A stretch of 15,655 bases of DNA from JASFEQ01 sp050122535 (GCA_050122535.1 JASFIT010000060.1:1-15655), one strand, 5' to 3'; positions 1-7,977 are shown, counted from the first letter of the stretch. Made by a program: numbers and translations. Notes: a model not told the origin generated them from the letters alone.

Positions 1-1243
1 GAACGGCAAAACGCTTCAGCCCCAGGTCATTTACCGCCTTGTCTAGGATAGTTTCAACCTCTTTTGCTGGGGTCAGGAAATTGCGAAACACCATTTCACC
101 CTCGTCAGTAACCCCTTCCTTTTGAGTCAGGGTAATGATTGGGACGCCCAGTTCCTGGGCCTTTTTTGCGGCGGCCACCGTGGGTTTGCTGACTAACGGT
201 CCAATAATGGCCATGACTTTTTCCTCTTTAGCCAGTTCTTCCACGGCCGAGACCGCACTTTCCATTTCCCCTCCGGTATCCTTGATAACCAATTCCAAAC
301 CCTGATATCTTTCGGATTCGGTCCATATCCCCATCCCCAATTGGATACCGTTCAAGACTTCCTGACCATAGATGGCAAAGGGACCGCTCAAAGGCAACAG
401 GCAGCCAACAACGCCCATTTTGACGGACAATTCTTCCGCTATCCTTTCAAGAATATGCCGTCCAATGGAGACCCAATATTGATCTGGCGTTGAACGAACC
501 AGAGCCATTGCCGAAGACTTGGCATTGTCCAGTTGATTGCCCTCCAGATAGATGGTTGCAATCTGGTAGTAGATATGGGGTAGATAGTCAGTTCCTGCCG
601 CAGACTCTGTCATTGCCTGCAGATCCTCCATGGGGCTTTCTTTTATCAGTCCGATAATACGATCAACCACCTCGCTCATTAACTCTGGTGAATCTTTAGA
701 TGCCTCACTCGCTTTAAGCCACCAATAGAAGGCTTTGAGGTTATATCCGAGCGCTTTAAAGCTCTTCCCGAGAAGGAGCAGAACCCCCCCTTTTGTTGGA
801 TTCATGGGATACCTCTTGAGCCATTCTGCGGCCAAATCCCTGGATTTCTCGTAGGCTCCAAGACGATAGTAGGTGTTCGCTATATCATACTTTACGATAG
901 GGAAGTCCTTATGAGCCGGATACTCCTCGGCGACTCTTTTATAAAGGGTAAGGGCCTTTTCATACGCATGCTTCAGGTAGTATATGGTGGCCACTCGGTA
1001 TAAGGCCTGTCGCGATTTGTCTCCTCTTGGATGCTTTTTCAGGTAGAGCTCATATTTTGCAAGGGCCTCGTCGTAGTTTCCTGCTTTGAGGTCCTGTTCA
1101 GCCAGACCAAACTCGTCCAGCACGGCCGGCTTTTCAGGCCGAACAGCCACAGGAGGTGTTGGGGGGCAACCCACCAAAAAAAAGGCTATCGCCGTCATGA
1201 CGACGGTGATAGCCATATTTGCTAAATGAAATCTGGATTTCAC
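1..1243 (-). CDS. LpoA-like lipoprotein, TPR plus periplasmic-binding fold (partial, C-terminus off the window)
   Basis: I translated this by hand from a GTG at 1243 to the window edge (414 codons, no stop). Residues 10-25 are a hydrophobic signal ending in the lipobox LVGC, so Cys26 should be lipidated. A Pro-rich linker follows. Residues about 45-250 are helical TPR-like repeats (for example NYDEALAKYELYLKKHP and AYEKALTLYKRVAEEYP). From about residue 275 (MGVVGCLLPLSGPFAIYGQE) a type I periplasmic-binding fold begins, continuing with AIIGPLVSK and VPIITLTQ. This order matches LpoA/YraM-type penicillin-binding-protein activators; related proteins are often annotated as ABC transporter substrate-binding proteins. 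The GTG overlaps the dnaK stop (GTGA), and GAGGAAG lies 7 bases upstream inside dnaK, so translational coupling is likely. The envelope role is inferred; the ligand is unknown. Confidence 0.85.
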   Translation of the reverse strand, partial: MKSRFHLANMAITVVMTAIAFFLVGCPPTPPVAVRPEKPAVLDEFGLAEQDLKAGNYDEALAKYELYLKKHPRGDKSRQALYRVATIYYLKHAYEKALTLYKRVAEEYPAHKDFPIVKYDIANTYYRLGAYEKSRDLAAEWLKRYPMNPTKGGVLLLLGKSFKALGYNLKAFYWWLKASEASKDSPELMSEVVDRIIGLIKESPMEDLQAMTESAAGTDYLPHIYYQIATIYLEGNQLDNAKSSAMALVRSTPDQYWVSIGRHILERIAEELSVKMGVVGCLLPLSGPFAIYGQEVLNGIQLGMGIWTESERYQGLELVIKDTGGEMESAVSAVEELAKEEKVMAIIGPLVSKPTVAAAKKAQELGVPIITLTQKEGVTDEGEMVFRNFLTPAKEVETILDKAVNDLGLKRFAV

Positions 1244-3147
1244 TTATTCACTTCCTCGAAATCTGCATCAACCACATCTTCATCTTTCGACGCCTCCCCA
1301 GCGGATTCGGCTCCATCCGCCCCAGCCTGCGCCTGTTGTTCAGCCGCCTTCGCATACATGGTCTCTGCCAGCTTGTGGGATGCCTGAGTTAACTCATCCG
1401 CGAGGCGCTTGATCTCTTCAGTATCTTCCCCTTCCATCGCTTTTTTTAGGTTTTCAGTAGCCCTATTGATATCCTCCTTTGTGGATTCATCCAGCTTATC
1501 TCCCAACTCCTTTATAGACTTTTCTGTGGAATAGATCAAGGAATCTGCCATATTCCGGGCATCCACCAGCTCCCTATTTTTCTTGTCCTCCTCTGCGTGA
1601 AGCTCCGCATCCTTAATAAGTTCTTCAATTTCCTCCTCAGAAAGACCGCTGGAGGCGGTTATCTTAATGGACTGTTCCTTGCCTGTTCCCAAATCCTTTG
1701 CTGATACATGTACAATACCATTCGCGTCAATATCAAAGGAAACCTCAATCTGAGGGACACCCCTGGGTGCGGGTGGAATTCCAACGAGTTGGAATCGACC
1801 AAGGGTCTTGTTGTATGCGGCCATTTCACGTTCACCCTGAAGCACATGGATCTCCACTGCAGGCTGGCTATCCGCAGCCGTCGAAAAGATCTGACTCTTC
1901 TTTGTGGGTATGGTTGTATTCTTTTCAATGAGCCTGGTGGCAACGCCTCCAAGGGTTTCGATACCGAGGGAGAGAGGGGTCACGTCCAGAAGCAAGACGT
2001 CTTTTACCTCACCCTTAAGAACACCGCCCTGAATGGCAGCACCCAGAGCCACAACCTCGTCCGGGTTTACGCCCTTGCTTGGCTCCCTACCAAATACCTC
2101 TTGGACTTTGGCCTGCACTTTCGGCATCCTCGTCATGCCTCCAACAAGGATGACCTCGTCAATGTCGCTCTGTTTCATCCCAGCGTCTTTAAGGGCAGTT
2201 TTACACGGATCCACCACTTTATCAATCAGGTCCTCAACCATGGCCTCCAACTTGGCCCTGGTCAATTTGATATTGAGGTGTTTGGGGCCACTGGCATCTG
2301 CAGTGATAAAGGGCAAATTGATATCCGTCTCTTGAGAACTGGATAGCTCCATCTTCGCCTTTTCTGCTGCTTCCTTCAGTCTCTGAAGGGCCATCTTGTC
2401 ACCGCGGAGATCGATCCCCTGGTCCTTTTTGAATTCATCCGCAAGATAGTCAACAACCCGAAGATCAAAGTCTTCCCCCCCCAAATGCGTATTGCCGTTG
2501 GTGGACTTGACTTCGAAGACCCCCTCGCCGATTTCCAAGATAGATATGTCAAAGGTTCCGCCGCCCAGGTCGAAGACAGCAATCTTTCTGTCTCCCTTTT
2601 TGTCCAGGCCGTAGGCAAGGGATGCAGCTGTGGGCTCATTAATGATCCTCTCCACCTTCAGACCTGCAATACGTCCTGCATCTTTGGTGGCCTGCCTCTG
2701 ACTGTCATTGAAGTAAGCAGGTACAGTGACAACCGCCTCATCCACCTTCTCCCCCAGATAATCCTCCGCAGTCTGCCTCATCTTTTGAAGAATCATGGAG
2801 GAGATCTCAGCAGGGCTGTAATCCTTGCCCCTCACCTGGACCTGTGCGTCCCCATTGGGTGCCTTGGAGATCTGATAGGGGAGTACCTTAACATCGTTTT
2901 GAACCTCCTTAGAATCAAACTTCCGCCCTATGAGCCTCTTGACCGCAAAAATCGTATTATCTGGGTTCGTAATGGCCTGCCTCTTCGCTATCTGACCCAC
3001 GAGCCTTTCCCCTTTGTCGTTAAAGGCGACCATGGATGGAGTCGTGCGGCTACCCTCCTGGTTAGCGATGACAACAGGATCTGCCCCTTCCATCACCGCA
3101 ACACAGGAATTGGTCGTTCCCAGATCAATGCCTATTATTTTGCCCAT
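1240..3147 (-). CDS. dnaK: Molecular chaperone DnaK (Hsp70)
   Basis: ATP-dependent cytosolic Hsp70 chaperone that binds exposed hydrophobic segments, working with GrpE and, by family knowledge, a J-protein and ClpB. It has 635 residues, normal for DnaK. The nucleotide-binding domain spans about 1-383, with phosphate loop GIDLGTTNS (6-14), catalytic Lys70 in FAVKR, VFDLGGGTFD (191-200, Thr198 matching the E. coli autophosphorylation site) and VILVGGMTRMPKV (332-344). The interdomain linker is VLLLDV (384-389). The substrate-binding domain and helical lid follow. The C-terminus has a Gln/Ala-rich tail ending in DVVDADFEEVNK, resembling the conserved acidic tail of DnaK. AGGAGG lies 5 bases before the ATG. 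It is 54 bases downstream of grpE and overlaps the lipoprotein gene by 4 bases. No dnaJ is present in the window. Confidence 0.99.
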   Translation of the reverse strand: MGKIIGIDLGTTNSCVAVMEGADPVVIANQEGSRTTPSMVAFNDKGERLVGQIAKRQAITNPDNTIFAVKRLIGRKFDSKEVQNDVKVLPYQISKAPNGDAQVQVRGKDYSPAEISSMILQKMRQTAEDYLGEKVDEAVVTVPAYFNDSQRQATKDAGRIAGLKVERIINEPTAASLAYGLDKKGDRKIAVFDLGGGTFDISILEIGEGVFEVKSTNGNTHLGGEDFDLRVVDYLADEFKKDQGIDLRGDKMALQRLKEAAEKAKMELSSSQETDINLPFITADASGPKHLNIKLTRAKLEAMVEDLIDKVVDPCKTALKDAGMKQSDIDEVILVGGMTRMPKVQAKVQEVFGREPSKGVNPDEVVALGAAIQGGVLKGEVKDVLLLDVTPLSLGIETLGGVATRLIEKNTTIPTKKSQIFSTAADSQPAVEIHVLQGEREMAAYNKTLGRFQLVGIPPAPRGVPQIEVSFDIDANGIVHVSAKDLGTGKEQSIKITASSGLSEEEIEELIKDAELHAEEDKKNRELVDARNMADSLIYSTEKSIKELGDKLDESTKEDINRATENLKKAMEGEDTEEIKRLADELTQASHKLAETMYAKAAEQQAQAGADGAESAGEASKDEDVVDADFEEVNK

Positions 3148-3201
3148 CTTAACCTCCTCAGTCTAAACACTATATTTTATCTTTTTAAGACACTTTAATT
3201 A

Positions 3202-3822
3202 TTAACCCTCTCCATGGTCCGGAGCATCATCGGCACTGCCCTTACTCACAATGACCATGGCAGGTCGGATCAGACGCTTGTTAAGCGTATACCCCCTTTG
3301 AAGTTCCCGAAGGATGATCCCGGTCTCCACATTTTCGTCCGCCTGTTCGGAAACCGCATGATGGAAATTTGGATCGAATGGTTCTCCTTCAGCTTTGATC
3401 TCTTCTAACCCAGATTTTAACAGTATATCCCGGAGTCCTTTGAGGGTTAGTTCCACCCCTTCCCTGAGCGCCTGAACGGAGTTCTCGCTCTGAGAATGCG
3501 ATATGGCCATTTCCAAATTGTCCATTACAGGCAATATCTCTTTAATGAGAGACTCATTCGCGTACTTGACCCACTCTTCTTTATCTTTTTTGTTCCTTTT
3601 CTTTATGTTCTCAATTTCTGCTTCTGAACGAAGATAAAGATCATGATTTTTTTCGGACTCCTCCTGGAGTTCGCTGATCTTTTCCAGTAACTCAGCCTTT
3701 GACATCTTTTCCAGCGGTTTTTCGTCAGCCTTCTGACTCTCTTCAACAGGGCTTTGTTCATCCTGACTGGTTTTTTCTCCCTCAGAATCCTTGTCTGTCT
3801 TCACCTCGATTCTCGTGTTCAT
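3202..3822 (-). CDS. grpE: Nucleotide exchange factor GrpE
   Basis: GrpE is the homodimeric nucleotide exchange factor that releases ADP from DnaK in the cytosol. The 206-residue product fits the family. Residues 1-38 are acidic and low-complexity, about 39-95 form the long dimerisation coiled coil (SKAELLEKISELQEESEKNH onward), and the C-terminal beta wing carries FDPNFHHAV (149-157) and LQRGYTLNKRLIRPAMVIVSK-like signature residues (173-194). The ATG at 3822 has only a modest GGGG ribosome site about 8 bases upstream. It is the first gene of the grpE-dnaK-lipoprotein operon. hrcA, a common upstream neighbour in other bacteria, is absent, and I found no CIRCE operator. A putative heat-shock promoter lies about 220 bases upstream. 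Confidence 0.97.
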   Translation of the reverse strand: MNTRIEVKTDKDSEGEKTSQDEQSPVEESQKADEKPLEKMSKAELLEKISELQEESEKNHDLYLRSEAEIENIKKRNKKDKEEWVKYANESLIKEILPVMDNLEMAISHSQSENSVQALREGVELTLKGLRDILLKSGLEEIKAEGEPFDPNFHHAVSEQADENVETGIILRELQRGYTLNKRLIRPAMVIVSKGSADDAPDHGEG

Positions 3823-3848
3823 ATGTACAACCCCATATTCACTCGCCT

Positions 3849-3862
3849 CTGATCTCGATCAG
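3849..3862. other. Small perfect inverted repeat in the grpE leader
   Basis: CTGATC-TC-GATCAG: six-base arms with a two-base loop, 27 bases upstream of the grpE start and inside the leader predicted from the upstream promoter. It could be an RNA hairpin that affects translation or a protein-binding site. Nothing else supports a role. Confidence 0.3.
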
Positions 3863-4041
3863 CGCACTGGTAGACCAAACCCTGCCGGGCTTCGTGAATA
3901 GAATTTCGGTTATCATGAGATGTGGGTGCGGTCTAGGTGCCCCGAATCACTAAAAAAGCCGCTAGGAATGAATCTACTCCTCCATAAAGCCCAACGCATT
4001 CTTAAAGGCTTATATATTGGTGGCGATCAATTGGTGATACG

Positions 4042-4068
4042 TTAAGCATCGGGTAAGACTTTGTCAAG
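4042..4068 (-). promoter_or_regulatory. Putative heat-shock promoter of the grpE-dnaK operon
   Basis: On the minus strand, CTTGACA (4068-4062) is followed after exactly 14 bases by GCTTAA (4047-4042). The same two boxes with the same 14-base gap occur upstream of clpB (12715-12741). CTTGA- is the conserved core of the -35 box for the sigma-32 (RpoH) family; the -10 box here differs from the E. coli CCCCAT form. A vegetative sigma-70 reading is also possible (TTGACA, 17 bases, TAACGT), but its -10 is poor. The predicted leader to grpE is about 210 bases, rather long. Confidence 0.5.
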
Positions 4069-4226
4069 GCAAGCCCAATTAGGTTTTTTTTATTTATTTC
4101 GGATCTTTTATAAAGGCCAGAGAAGACTAGGCATTTCTGCTTTTTCCTAGCATTTTCATAGAGATAGGAACACCTGTTAATTCTTCATGAGTCCATTTCT
4201 CTCTCTGAGAAACATCGTCGCAATTC

Positions 4227-4352
4227 GTCATCCCCCGCCGAGGTCGGCGGGAGATCCAGAATAATTTGATTTTCACCGCTTTTCTAGATTCCGGGTCTCG
4301 CCCAGCCCTGTATCGATTACGGGACAGGCTTGCCGGGCTCGCCCGGAATGAC
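4227..4352. repeat. REP-like palindromic repeat between grpE and purC
   Basis: Bounded by GTCAT (4227-4231) and ATGAC (4348-4352). Inside are the hairpins CCCGCCGA-GG-TCGGCGGG (4234-4251) and CCGGGC-TC-GCCCGG (4333-4346), plus an internal ATCCAGAA/TTCTAGAT imperfect pair. This resembles the GTCATTCC...GGAATGAC palindromic repeats scattered between genes in many proteobacteria. It lies downstream of purC and could help end or stabilise that transcript. The rest of the 3823-4404 gap shows only the grpE promoter and leader hairpin, with no credible gene. Confidence 0.65.
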
Positions 4353-4404
4353 AGTTTTGTGGAATTACGGCACAGCCTTGGAGTGGGGAGGCTCGCTAGA
4401 GCGG

Positions 4405-5301
4405 TTATTGTAGCCCATACCCCGTGAGCTTTTCTAAGGCCTCTATGTACTTGTCTCTCGTCTTCTCTATGACCTCTGGAGGGAGTTTTGGTGGCGGGGG
4501 TTCTTTTGGCCAGTCGAGGCTGTTCAAGTAATCCCTCAAGTACTGCTTGTCAAAGCTTTTCTGTGCTCCACCGGGACTGTATGCATCCATTGGCCAGAAC
4601 CTGGAGGAATCGGGTGTCAATACCTCATCGATGAGAATGAGATGGTCGTTCTCAAACCCAAACTCAAACTTGGTGTCGGCTATGATGATGCCCTTCTGGG
4701 CGGCAAGTTCTCTTCCAAATCCATAGATCTTCAGACTGAGTTCTCTCACTTTCTCTGCTGTCTCTTTTCCCAGGACTTCCATCGCCCTTTCAAAGGAGAT
4801 ATTTTCGTCATGAATTCCCTTTTCAGCCTTGGTCGAAGGTGTAAAAAGGGGTACTGGCAGTTTTTCTGATTCCACCAACCCTTCCTGCAAAGGGATCCCG
4901 CAGATACTTCCCTCAGATTTGTATTCCTGCCAGCCAGAACCAGAAATGTATCCCCTCACAATGCATTCCACAGGCAAGGGTCTGGCCTTCTTGACAAGCA
5001 TGCTGCGTCCTTCAAGTTGTTCACGGTATTTCTGGCATGAGTCTGGATATTCAGCAGGATTGGTAGAAATGATGTGATTTTCCACGATGGACGCCAACTG
5101 ATCGAACCAGAAAACGGAAATGCTTGTCAGAATCTTGCCTTTATCCGGAATGGGGTCATCCATCACCACATCGAAGGCTGACATTCGGTCAGTGGCTACA
5201 ATGAGCAATTTGTCATCAACGGCATATATATCTCTTACCTTGCCCCTTTTGACCAGGTCTAAGCCCTCGAAATGGGACTTCAACAAGACGTCTTCAGGCA
5301 T
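4405..5301 (-). CDS. purC: Phosphoribosylaminoimidazole-succinocarboxamide synthase (SAICAR synthetase)
   Basis: Cytosolic enzyme of purine synthesis that joins CAIR and aspartate using ATP to give SAICAR. The product has 298 residues, the longer form of the family. Visible signatures are KRGKVRDIYAVDD (18-30, N-terminal ATP-binding strand), ATDRMSAFDVVM (36-47), LPVECIVRGYISGSGW (109-124), IADTKFEFG (207-215) and LIDEVLTPDSSRFW (223-236, substrate and metal-binding region). The start is well supported: GGGAGGAG lies about 8 bases upstream of the ATG at 5301. It is monocistronic here, with no other pur gene adjacent. A TTGATC-17-TATGAA promoter candidate lies about 100 bases upstream. Confidence 0.97.
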   Translation of the reverse strand: MPEDVLLKSHFEGLDLVKRGKVRDIYAVDDKLLIVATDRMSAFDVVMDDPIPDKGKILTSISVFWFDQLASIVENHIISTNPAEYPDSCQKYREQLEGRSMLVKKARPLPVECIVRGYISGSGWQEYKSEGSICGIPLQEGLVESEKLPVPLFTPSTKAEKGIHDENISFERAMEVLGKETAEKVRELSLKIYGFGRELAAQKGIIIADTKFEFGFENDHLILIDEVLTPDSSRFWPMDAYSPGGAQKSFDKQYLRDYLNSLDWPKEPPPPKLPPEVIEKTRDKYIEALEKLTGYGLQ

Positions 5302-5397
5302 TTTTATCTCCTCCCTATGCTGATTTTTTTAAAACGAGCCGGGTCCATCAATCTCAGGCCCTTGTCGTCTCTGTGTAATGGACACCAGAGAGACTCT

Positions 5398-5426
5398 TTC
5401 ATAACCACGTTAGTTACATTGATCAA
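5398..5426 (-). promoter_or_regulatory. Candidate vegetative promoter for purC
   Basis: On the minus strand, TTGATC (5426-5421) and TATGAA (5403-5398) are separated by 17 bases, the optimal sigma-70 spacing, and point toward purC. No purine riboswitch or PurR-like operator was recognised in the roughly 100-base leader. Confidence 0.4.
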
Positions 5427-5519
5427 GAAAAAAAAGTCAAACATTAGCCCCTGCTCCCAATGGAAAGGGTACCAGAGTTTCCCGCAGGGATGACGCAAGC
5501 AAAACGCTTCAAAACGAAT

Positions 5520-5549
5520 TTGACACACAAGGTTTGGAGTTGATAGTAT
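5520..5549 (+). promoter_or_regulatory. Candidate promoter for the small gene at 5625
   Basis: TTGACA (5520-5525) then 18 bases and TAGTAT (5544-5549), pointing at the small plus-strand ORF that starts 76 bases downstream. The perfect -35 box adds some support that this ORF is transcribed. Together with the divergent purC promoter it accounts for the 5302-5624 gap. A short GCAGGGATGACGC stretch near 5485 resembles a repeat fragment. Confidence 0.4.
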
Positions 5550-5624
5550 TTATATTTTATGACTGTCGCAACTATAGGTCTGTCATAAAGGTAAAAAACG
5601 AGATCTCCGAAGGGATAGTTGATC

Positions 5625-5882
5625 ATGCTGCTTTCTGAAGAGAAACTTAAAATTAGAAATGCCATCCGTGATTTTGATCAGCAAATTGAACAAATGCACG
5701 CGGAGTTCCACAAGTACCACCATGGGGAAACAAAAAAGAGGCCAGACTGGGAAAAGCTTGAGAGGAATCTTGTGGATTTCTCAAGGAAGAAGCTCATTGA
5801 TTTTCAGCTTTCGGCCCAGCTGGATAGAGTGCTTTTCAAGTTCCAAAATCGAAAAAAGATCTGGCTGGGTTGGGTAGGGTAG
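5625..5882 (+). CDS. Small hypothetical helical protein
   Basis: The 85-residue product starts MLLSEEKLKIRNAIRDFD; a TTG at 5619 is an alternative start two codons earlier. AGGG at 5611-5614 lies 10 bases before the ATG. The protein is charged and predicted helical throughout (IRDFDQQIEQMHAEFHKY; LERNLVDFSRKKLIDFQLS) and ends in a basic, aromatic tail, FQNRKKIWLGWVG. It has no signal peptide, membrane segment or cysteine. I do not recognise a family. A good -35 box upstream and a length free of stops support a real gene, but it could be spurious. Its stop is only two bases from the stop of the convergent transglycosylase gene. Confidence 0.6.
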   Translation: MLLSEEKLKIRNAIRDFDQQIEQMHAEFHKYHHGETKKRPDWEKLERNLVDFSRKKLIDFQLSAQLDRVLFKFQNRKKIWLGWVG

Positions 5883-5884
5883 TG

Positions 5885-7273
5885 TTAGGGGCTATTCTGA
5901 ACTTTTCTCTGATAATTCCTGTAATATTGTAGAACTTTGCTTCTGAAGTACACCGTCTCATCATAGGGCGGAATGCCTTTGTACTTGCGAACCGCACCCG
6001 GTCCAGCATTGTAAGCTGCTAGGGCAAGACTCATATCCCCTCGCTGAGCTCTCATTTGTCTGGCAAAATAGGTAAGACCGTATTCAATGGCCAATGAGGG
6101 ATTGAGACGATCATCAGCCCTTTTTTTCAGCAGCTCTCTCTTGTATTTAGAAAACAACCTTTCTCTCTTTTTGCCTAACTTTAAGGACTGTTGCATCAAT
6201 TCTCGAGCGCGTCGAGCCTGAGTAAGCTTGTTTGTTTCATTGATCATAAGTAGGGTGGCTTCGGCTCGCTCCTTGGTTCTTCTCTCCTGTTTCATCAATG
6301 ATACGGCCTTCCCAAAATAGGACGGTACATAGATGTTTTTCATGCCCAGATCCTTGCCTGTCTTTGGCATGATTTGGGTGAGGCCAACAGCACCCACGGG
6401 AGAAACGGCAAGGGCCTTGAATTGAGACTCCCTTTTCATAAGAGCAAAGAAAAGTAACGGGTCAATGTTGTAGATCTTGTTCCCAGGTTTTTTGAGGGTC
6501 GCTTCAAACAATGGTATGTATTTGGAGGCCCTCTTCTCCACCGCACTCTTCCAGTTGTAGGATGGATTCTTGTGGCGTCCACTATCCAGATCAAGGTCGA
6601 ACCTCTCCAATTCTTTCTCTGCGGCCTCACTGATGAGTCCGCGAAAAACCTGGTTGACAAAAGTTACATTATCAGGCGTGAGGTAGGAGTTGCTTCGCTC
6701 TTGTCCCTGGCAGATGTTAAAGAACAGGCCCAGGGCATCCCTCAATCTATAATCTGTTTTCCTAAAGCTTTCCTCTAGCAACCTATCCATGGTCTCAACG
6801 CTAGCGGTTTGGTTGAGTCTGTCGTCAACGCTAGCATTCAACCTAGAACGATAAGCCGCTAGCTTTTTTTTCGCCAGCTCCATACTCCATTTGTAGGAGA
6901 GAAAAAGATCGGCGATCATTTGAACAGGATCTTCTTTAGCTTTTTTCTCTGACCTCAAGGCCATTTTAGCGTCTTCAAAAAAAACATCAGCTTTCTTAAA
7001 TAACTCTTTGGAATCCAAATAGTCCTGATCAATGAAGACCTTTATTCCGAGGGACCTACCTATTTCAGGCCTGATCCTCAATACGCCCTCCTCGCCCCTG
7101 TGGGTGTCATCGATAAGGCTTTCTTTCAGGGCCTCCTGATTATAGGCAATGATGTATTTTCTTAGTAAATGATAGTCAGTTAGAGCGGGTGATGGAAACA
7201 TGAAATGGCCTGCACCAAGCAGGGCAAACAAAAACCAAAACAGGAAGAGCTTATGGTGAGGGCCATGTTTCAT
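5885..7273 (-). CDS. Secreted lytic transglycosylase (SLT domain) with charged insertion
   Basis: Cleaves the MurNAc-GlcNAc bond of peptidoglycan with formation of 1,6-anhydro-MurNAc, in the periplasm. The ATG at 7273 (462 residues) is preferred over the TTG at 7282. Residues about 8-30 form a signal peptide (KLFLFWFLFALLGAG). Residues 35-265 are an uncharacterised, mostly helical region. The C-terminal SLT domain begins near 268: YNIDPLLFFALMKRESQF with catalytic Glu282, AVGLTQIMPKT (295-305), then SLAIEYGLTYF (393-403) and LAAYNAGPGAVRKY (418-431). Between the second and third motifs there is a Lys/Arg-rich helical insertion of about 70 residues (roughly 318-388) that a standard SLT domain lacks. 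Upstream lies a short palindrome (7377-7397). Family assignment is strong; the substrate context is unknown. Confidence 0.92.
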   Translation of the reverse strand: MKHGPHHKLFLFWFLFALLGAGHFMFPSPALTDYHLLRKYIIAYNQEALKESLIDDTHRGEEGVLRIRPEIGRSLGIKVFIDQDYLDSKELFKKADVFFEDAKMALRSEKKAKEDPVQMIADLFLSYKWSMELAKKKLAAYRSRLNASVDDRLNQTASVETMDRLLEESFRKTDYRLRDALGLFFNICQGQERSNSYLTPDNVTFVNQVFRGLISEAAEKELERFDLDLDSGRHKNPSYNWKSAVEKRASKYIPLFEATLKKPGNKIYNIDPLLFFALMKRESQFKALAVSPVGAVGLTQIMPKTGKDLGMKNIYVPSYFGKAVSLMKQERRTKERAEATLLMINETNKLTQARRARELMQQSLKLGKKRERLFSKYKRELLKKRADDRLNPSLAIEYGLTYFARQMRAQRGDMSLALAAYNAGPGAVRKYKGIPPYDETVYFRSKVLQYYRNYQRKVQNSP

Positions 7274-7376
7274 GTCGCGCAAGCTCTTTCGTTATGTAGA
7301 CATTTTCGTTGTTGTATTACCACAGCGGAACTAGTCCTCATTTCCCTTCCAGGTCAAAGGGGGATGAATCTCCTAA

Positions 7377-7397
7377 ATTTACCAGTAAATCGATTTA
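7377..7397. other. Overlapping palindromes upstream of the transglycosylase gene
   Basis: ATTTAC-CA-GTAAAT (7377-7390) overlaps the perfect 12-base palindrome TAAATCGATTTA (7386-7397). The site is about 105-125 bases upstream of the ATG at 7273, a plausible operator position. No promoter boxes were convincing there. Confidence 0.25.
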
Positions 7398-7458
7398 TCG
7401 CTTATAAACACCAGAAGGTTATAGCGAATCCCTGATCACCAGCAAGGTATTAGATGCT

Positions 7459-7645
7459 AGGCGCCGAGGAGCGACGACTGAGGCGTATGGAGCAATACGC
7501 CGCAAGCCTGCCCCCGCGAAGCCTGCGCCCGCGAAGGCGGGGGGCGGGGGGAGGAGCCATCGCTTGCCCGCCTCTGGCGGGAAGGCAATCCGCCGGAGGC
7601 GGATAAACGCCGCAGAACCTGTCCCTGCGAAAGCAGGGATGATGC
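7459..7645. repeat. GC-rich mosaic of small hairpins
   Basis: A chain of hairpins: GGCGTAT/ATACGCC (7482-7501), CCCGCC-TCT-GGCGGG (7567-7581), ATCCGCC-GGA-GGCGGAT (7588-7604) and TCCCTGC-GAAA-GCAGGGA (7622-7639). A 15-base direct duplication, GCCTGCnCCCGCGAA, lies at 7506-7520 and 7521-7535. GC content rises sharply over the neighbours. The open frames across it on the minus strand are repeat artefacts rich in Pro, Ala and Arg. It looks like stacked REP-like repeats inserted into one another. Confidence 0.7.
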
Positions 7646-7977
7646 CTTGATGGTGGATGAGGAAATTTTGAACGAGCAATGTTAATGTCCTGCATGATTA
7701 ACCCAGAGTAGAGAAAAAATCAAGACACAGATTTTTTCATTGGATATAAGCGTGTCCAAGGAAGAAGTTGATCCATTTGTTCCTTCAGGGTATGAGTAAG
7801 AGAAAGGCCTGGGAATAAGATGTCGAGGGAGCAAAGGTAGGGTCAATGCGTATTGATAATTTGACGATTCGGGAATGTGAAGTTTATTCATATGACAGTA
7901 TGCTTTAAATCTTATGCCCATCCCAAACTGAAATGATGGAATCGTGGGGAGAGACGAAGAAAATATGATTATTATAT
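7646..7977. other. Intergenic stretch with no recognised gene
   Basis: An AT-rich 330-base gap between the mosaic repeat and the methyltransferase gene. The 79-codon minus-strand frame at 7682-7921 has no ribosome site or family features. A weak TTGACG (7861-7866) lies upstream of the methyltransferase, but its -10 (TATTCA, spacer 18) is poor. Nothing else was seen. Confidence 0.5.

Noticed and set aside
1140..1243. Apparent frameshift at the start of the lipoprotein gene near the A-run at 1176-1183
   Set aside because: With the run counted as eight A, the frame from the GTG at 1243 reads straight through the LVGC lipobox into the TPR region; no frameshift is needed.
1708..2346. Long open frame (212 codons) on the plus strand opposite dnaK
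   Set aside because: It is a shadow of dnaK with no ribosome site and no family features. The same holds for the frames at 2485-3198, 13295-13810 and 14222-14791 opposite dnaK and clpB.
3823..4404. CIRCE operator or hrcA gene upstream of grpE
   Set aside because: No TTAGCACTC-N9-GAGTGCTAA sequence or partial match was found, and no HrcA-like frame exists in this gap.
5304..5665. Minus-strand frames of 73-74 codons upstream of purC
   Set aside because: They overlap each other, the promoter candidates and the start of the small plus-strand gene, and have no ribosome sites or recognisable features.
7419..7695. Two overlapping minus-strand frames of 81-86 codons
   Set aside because: They cross the GC-rich hairpin mosaic and translate into Pro/Ala/Arg-rich low-complexity sequence, a typical repeat artefact.
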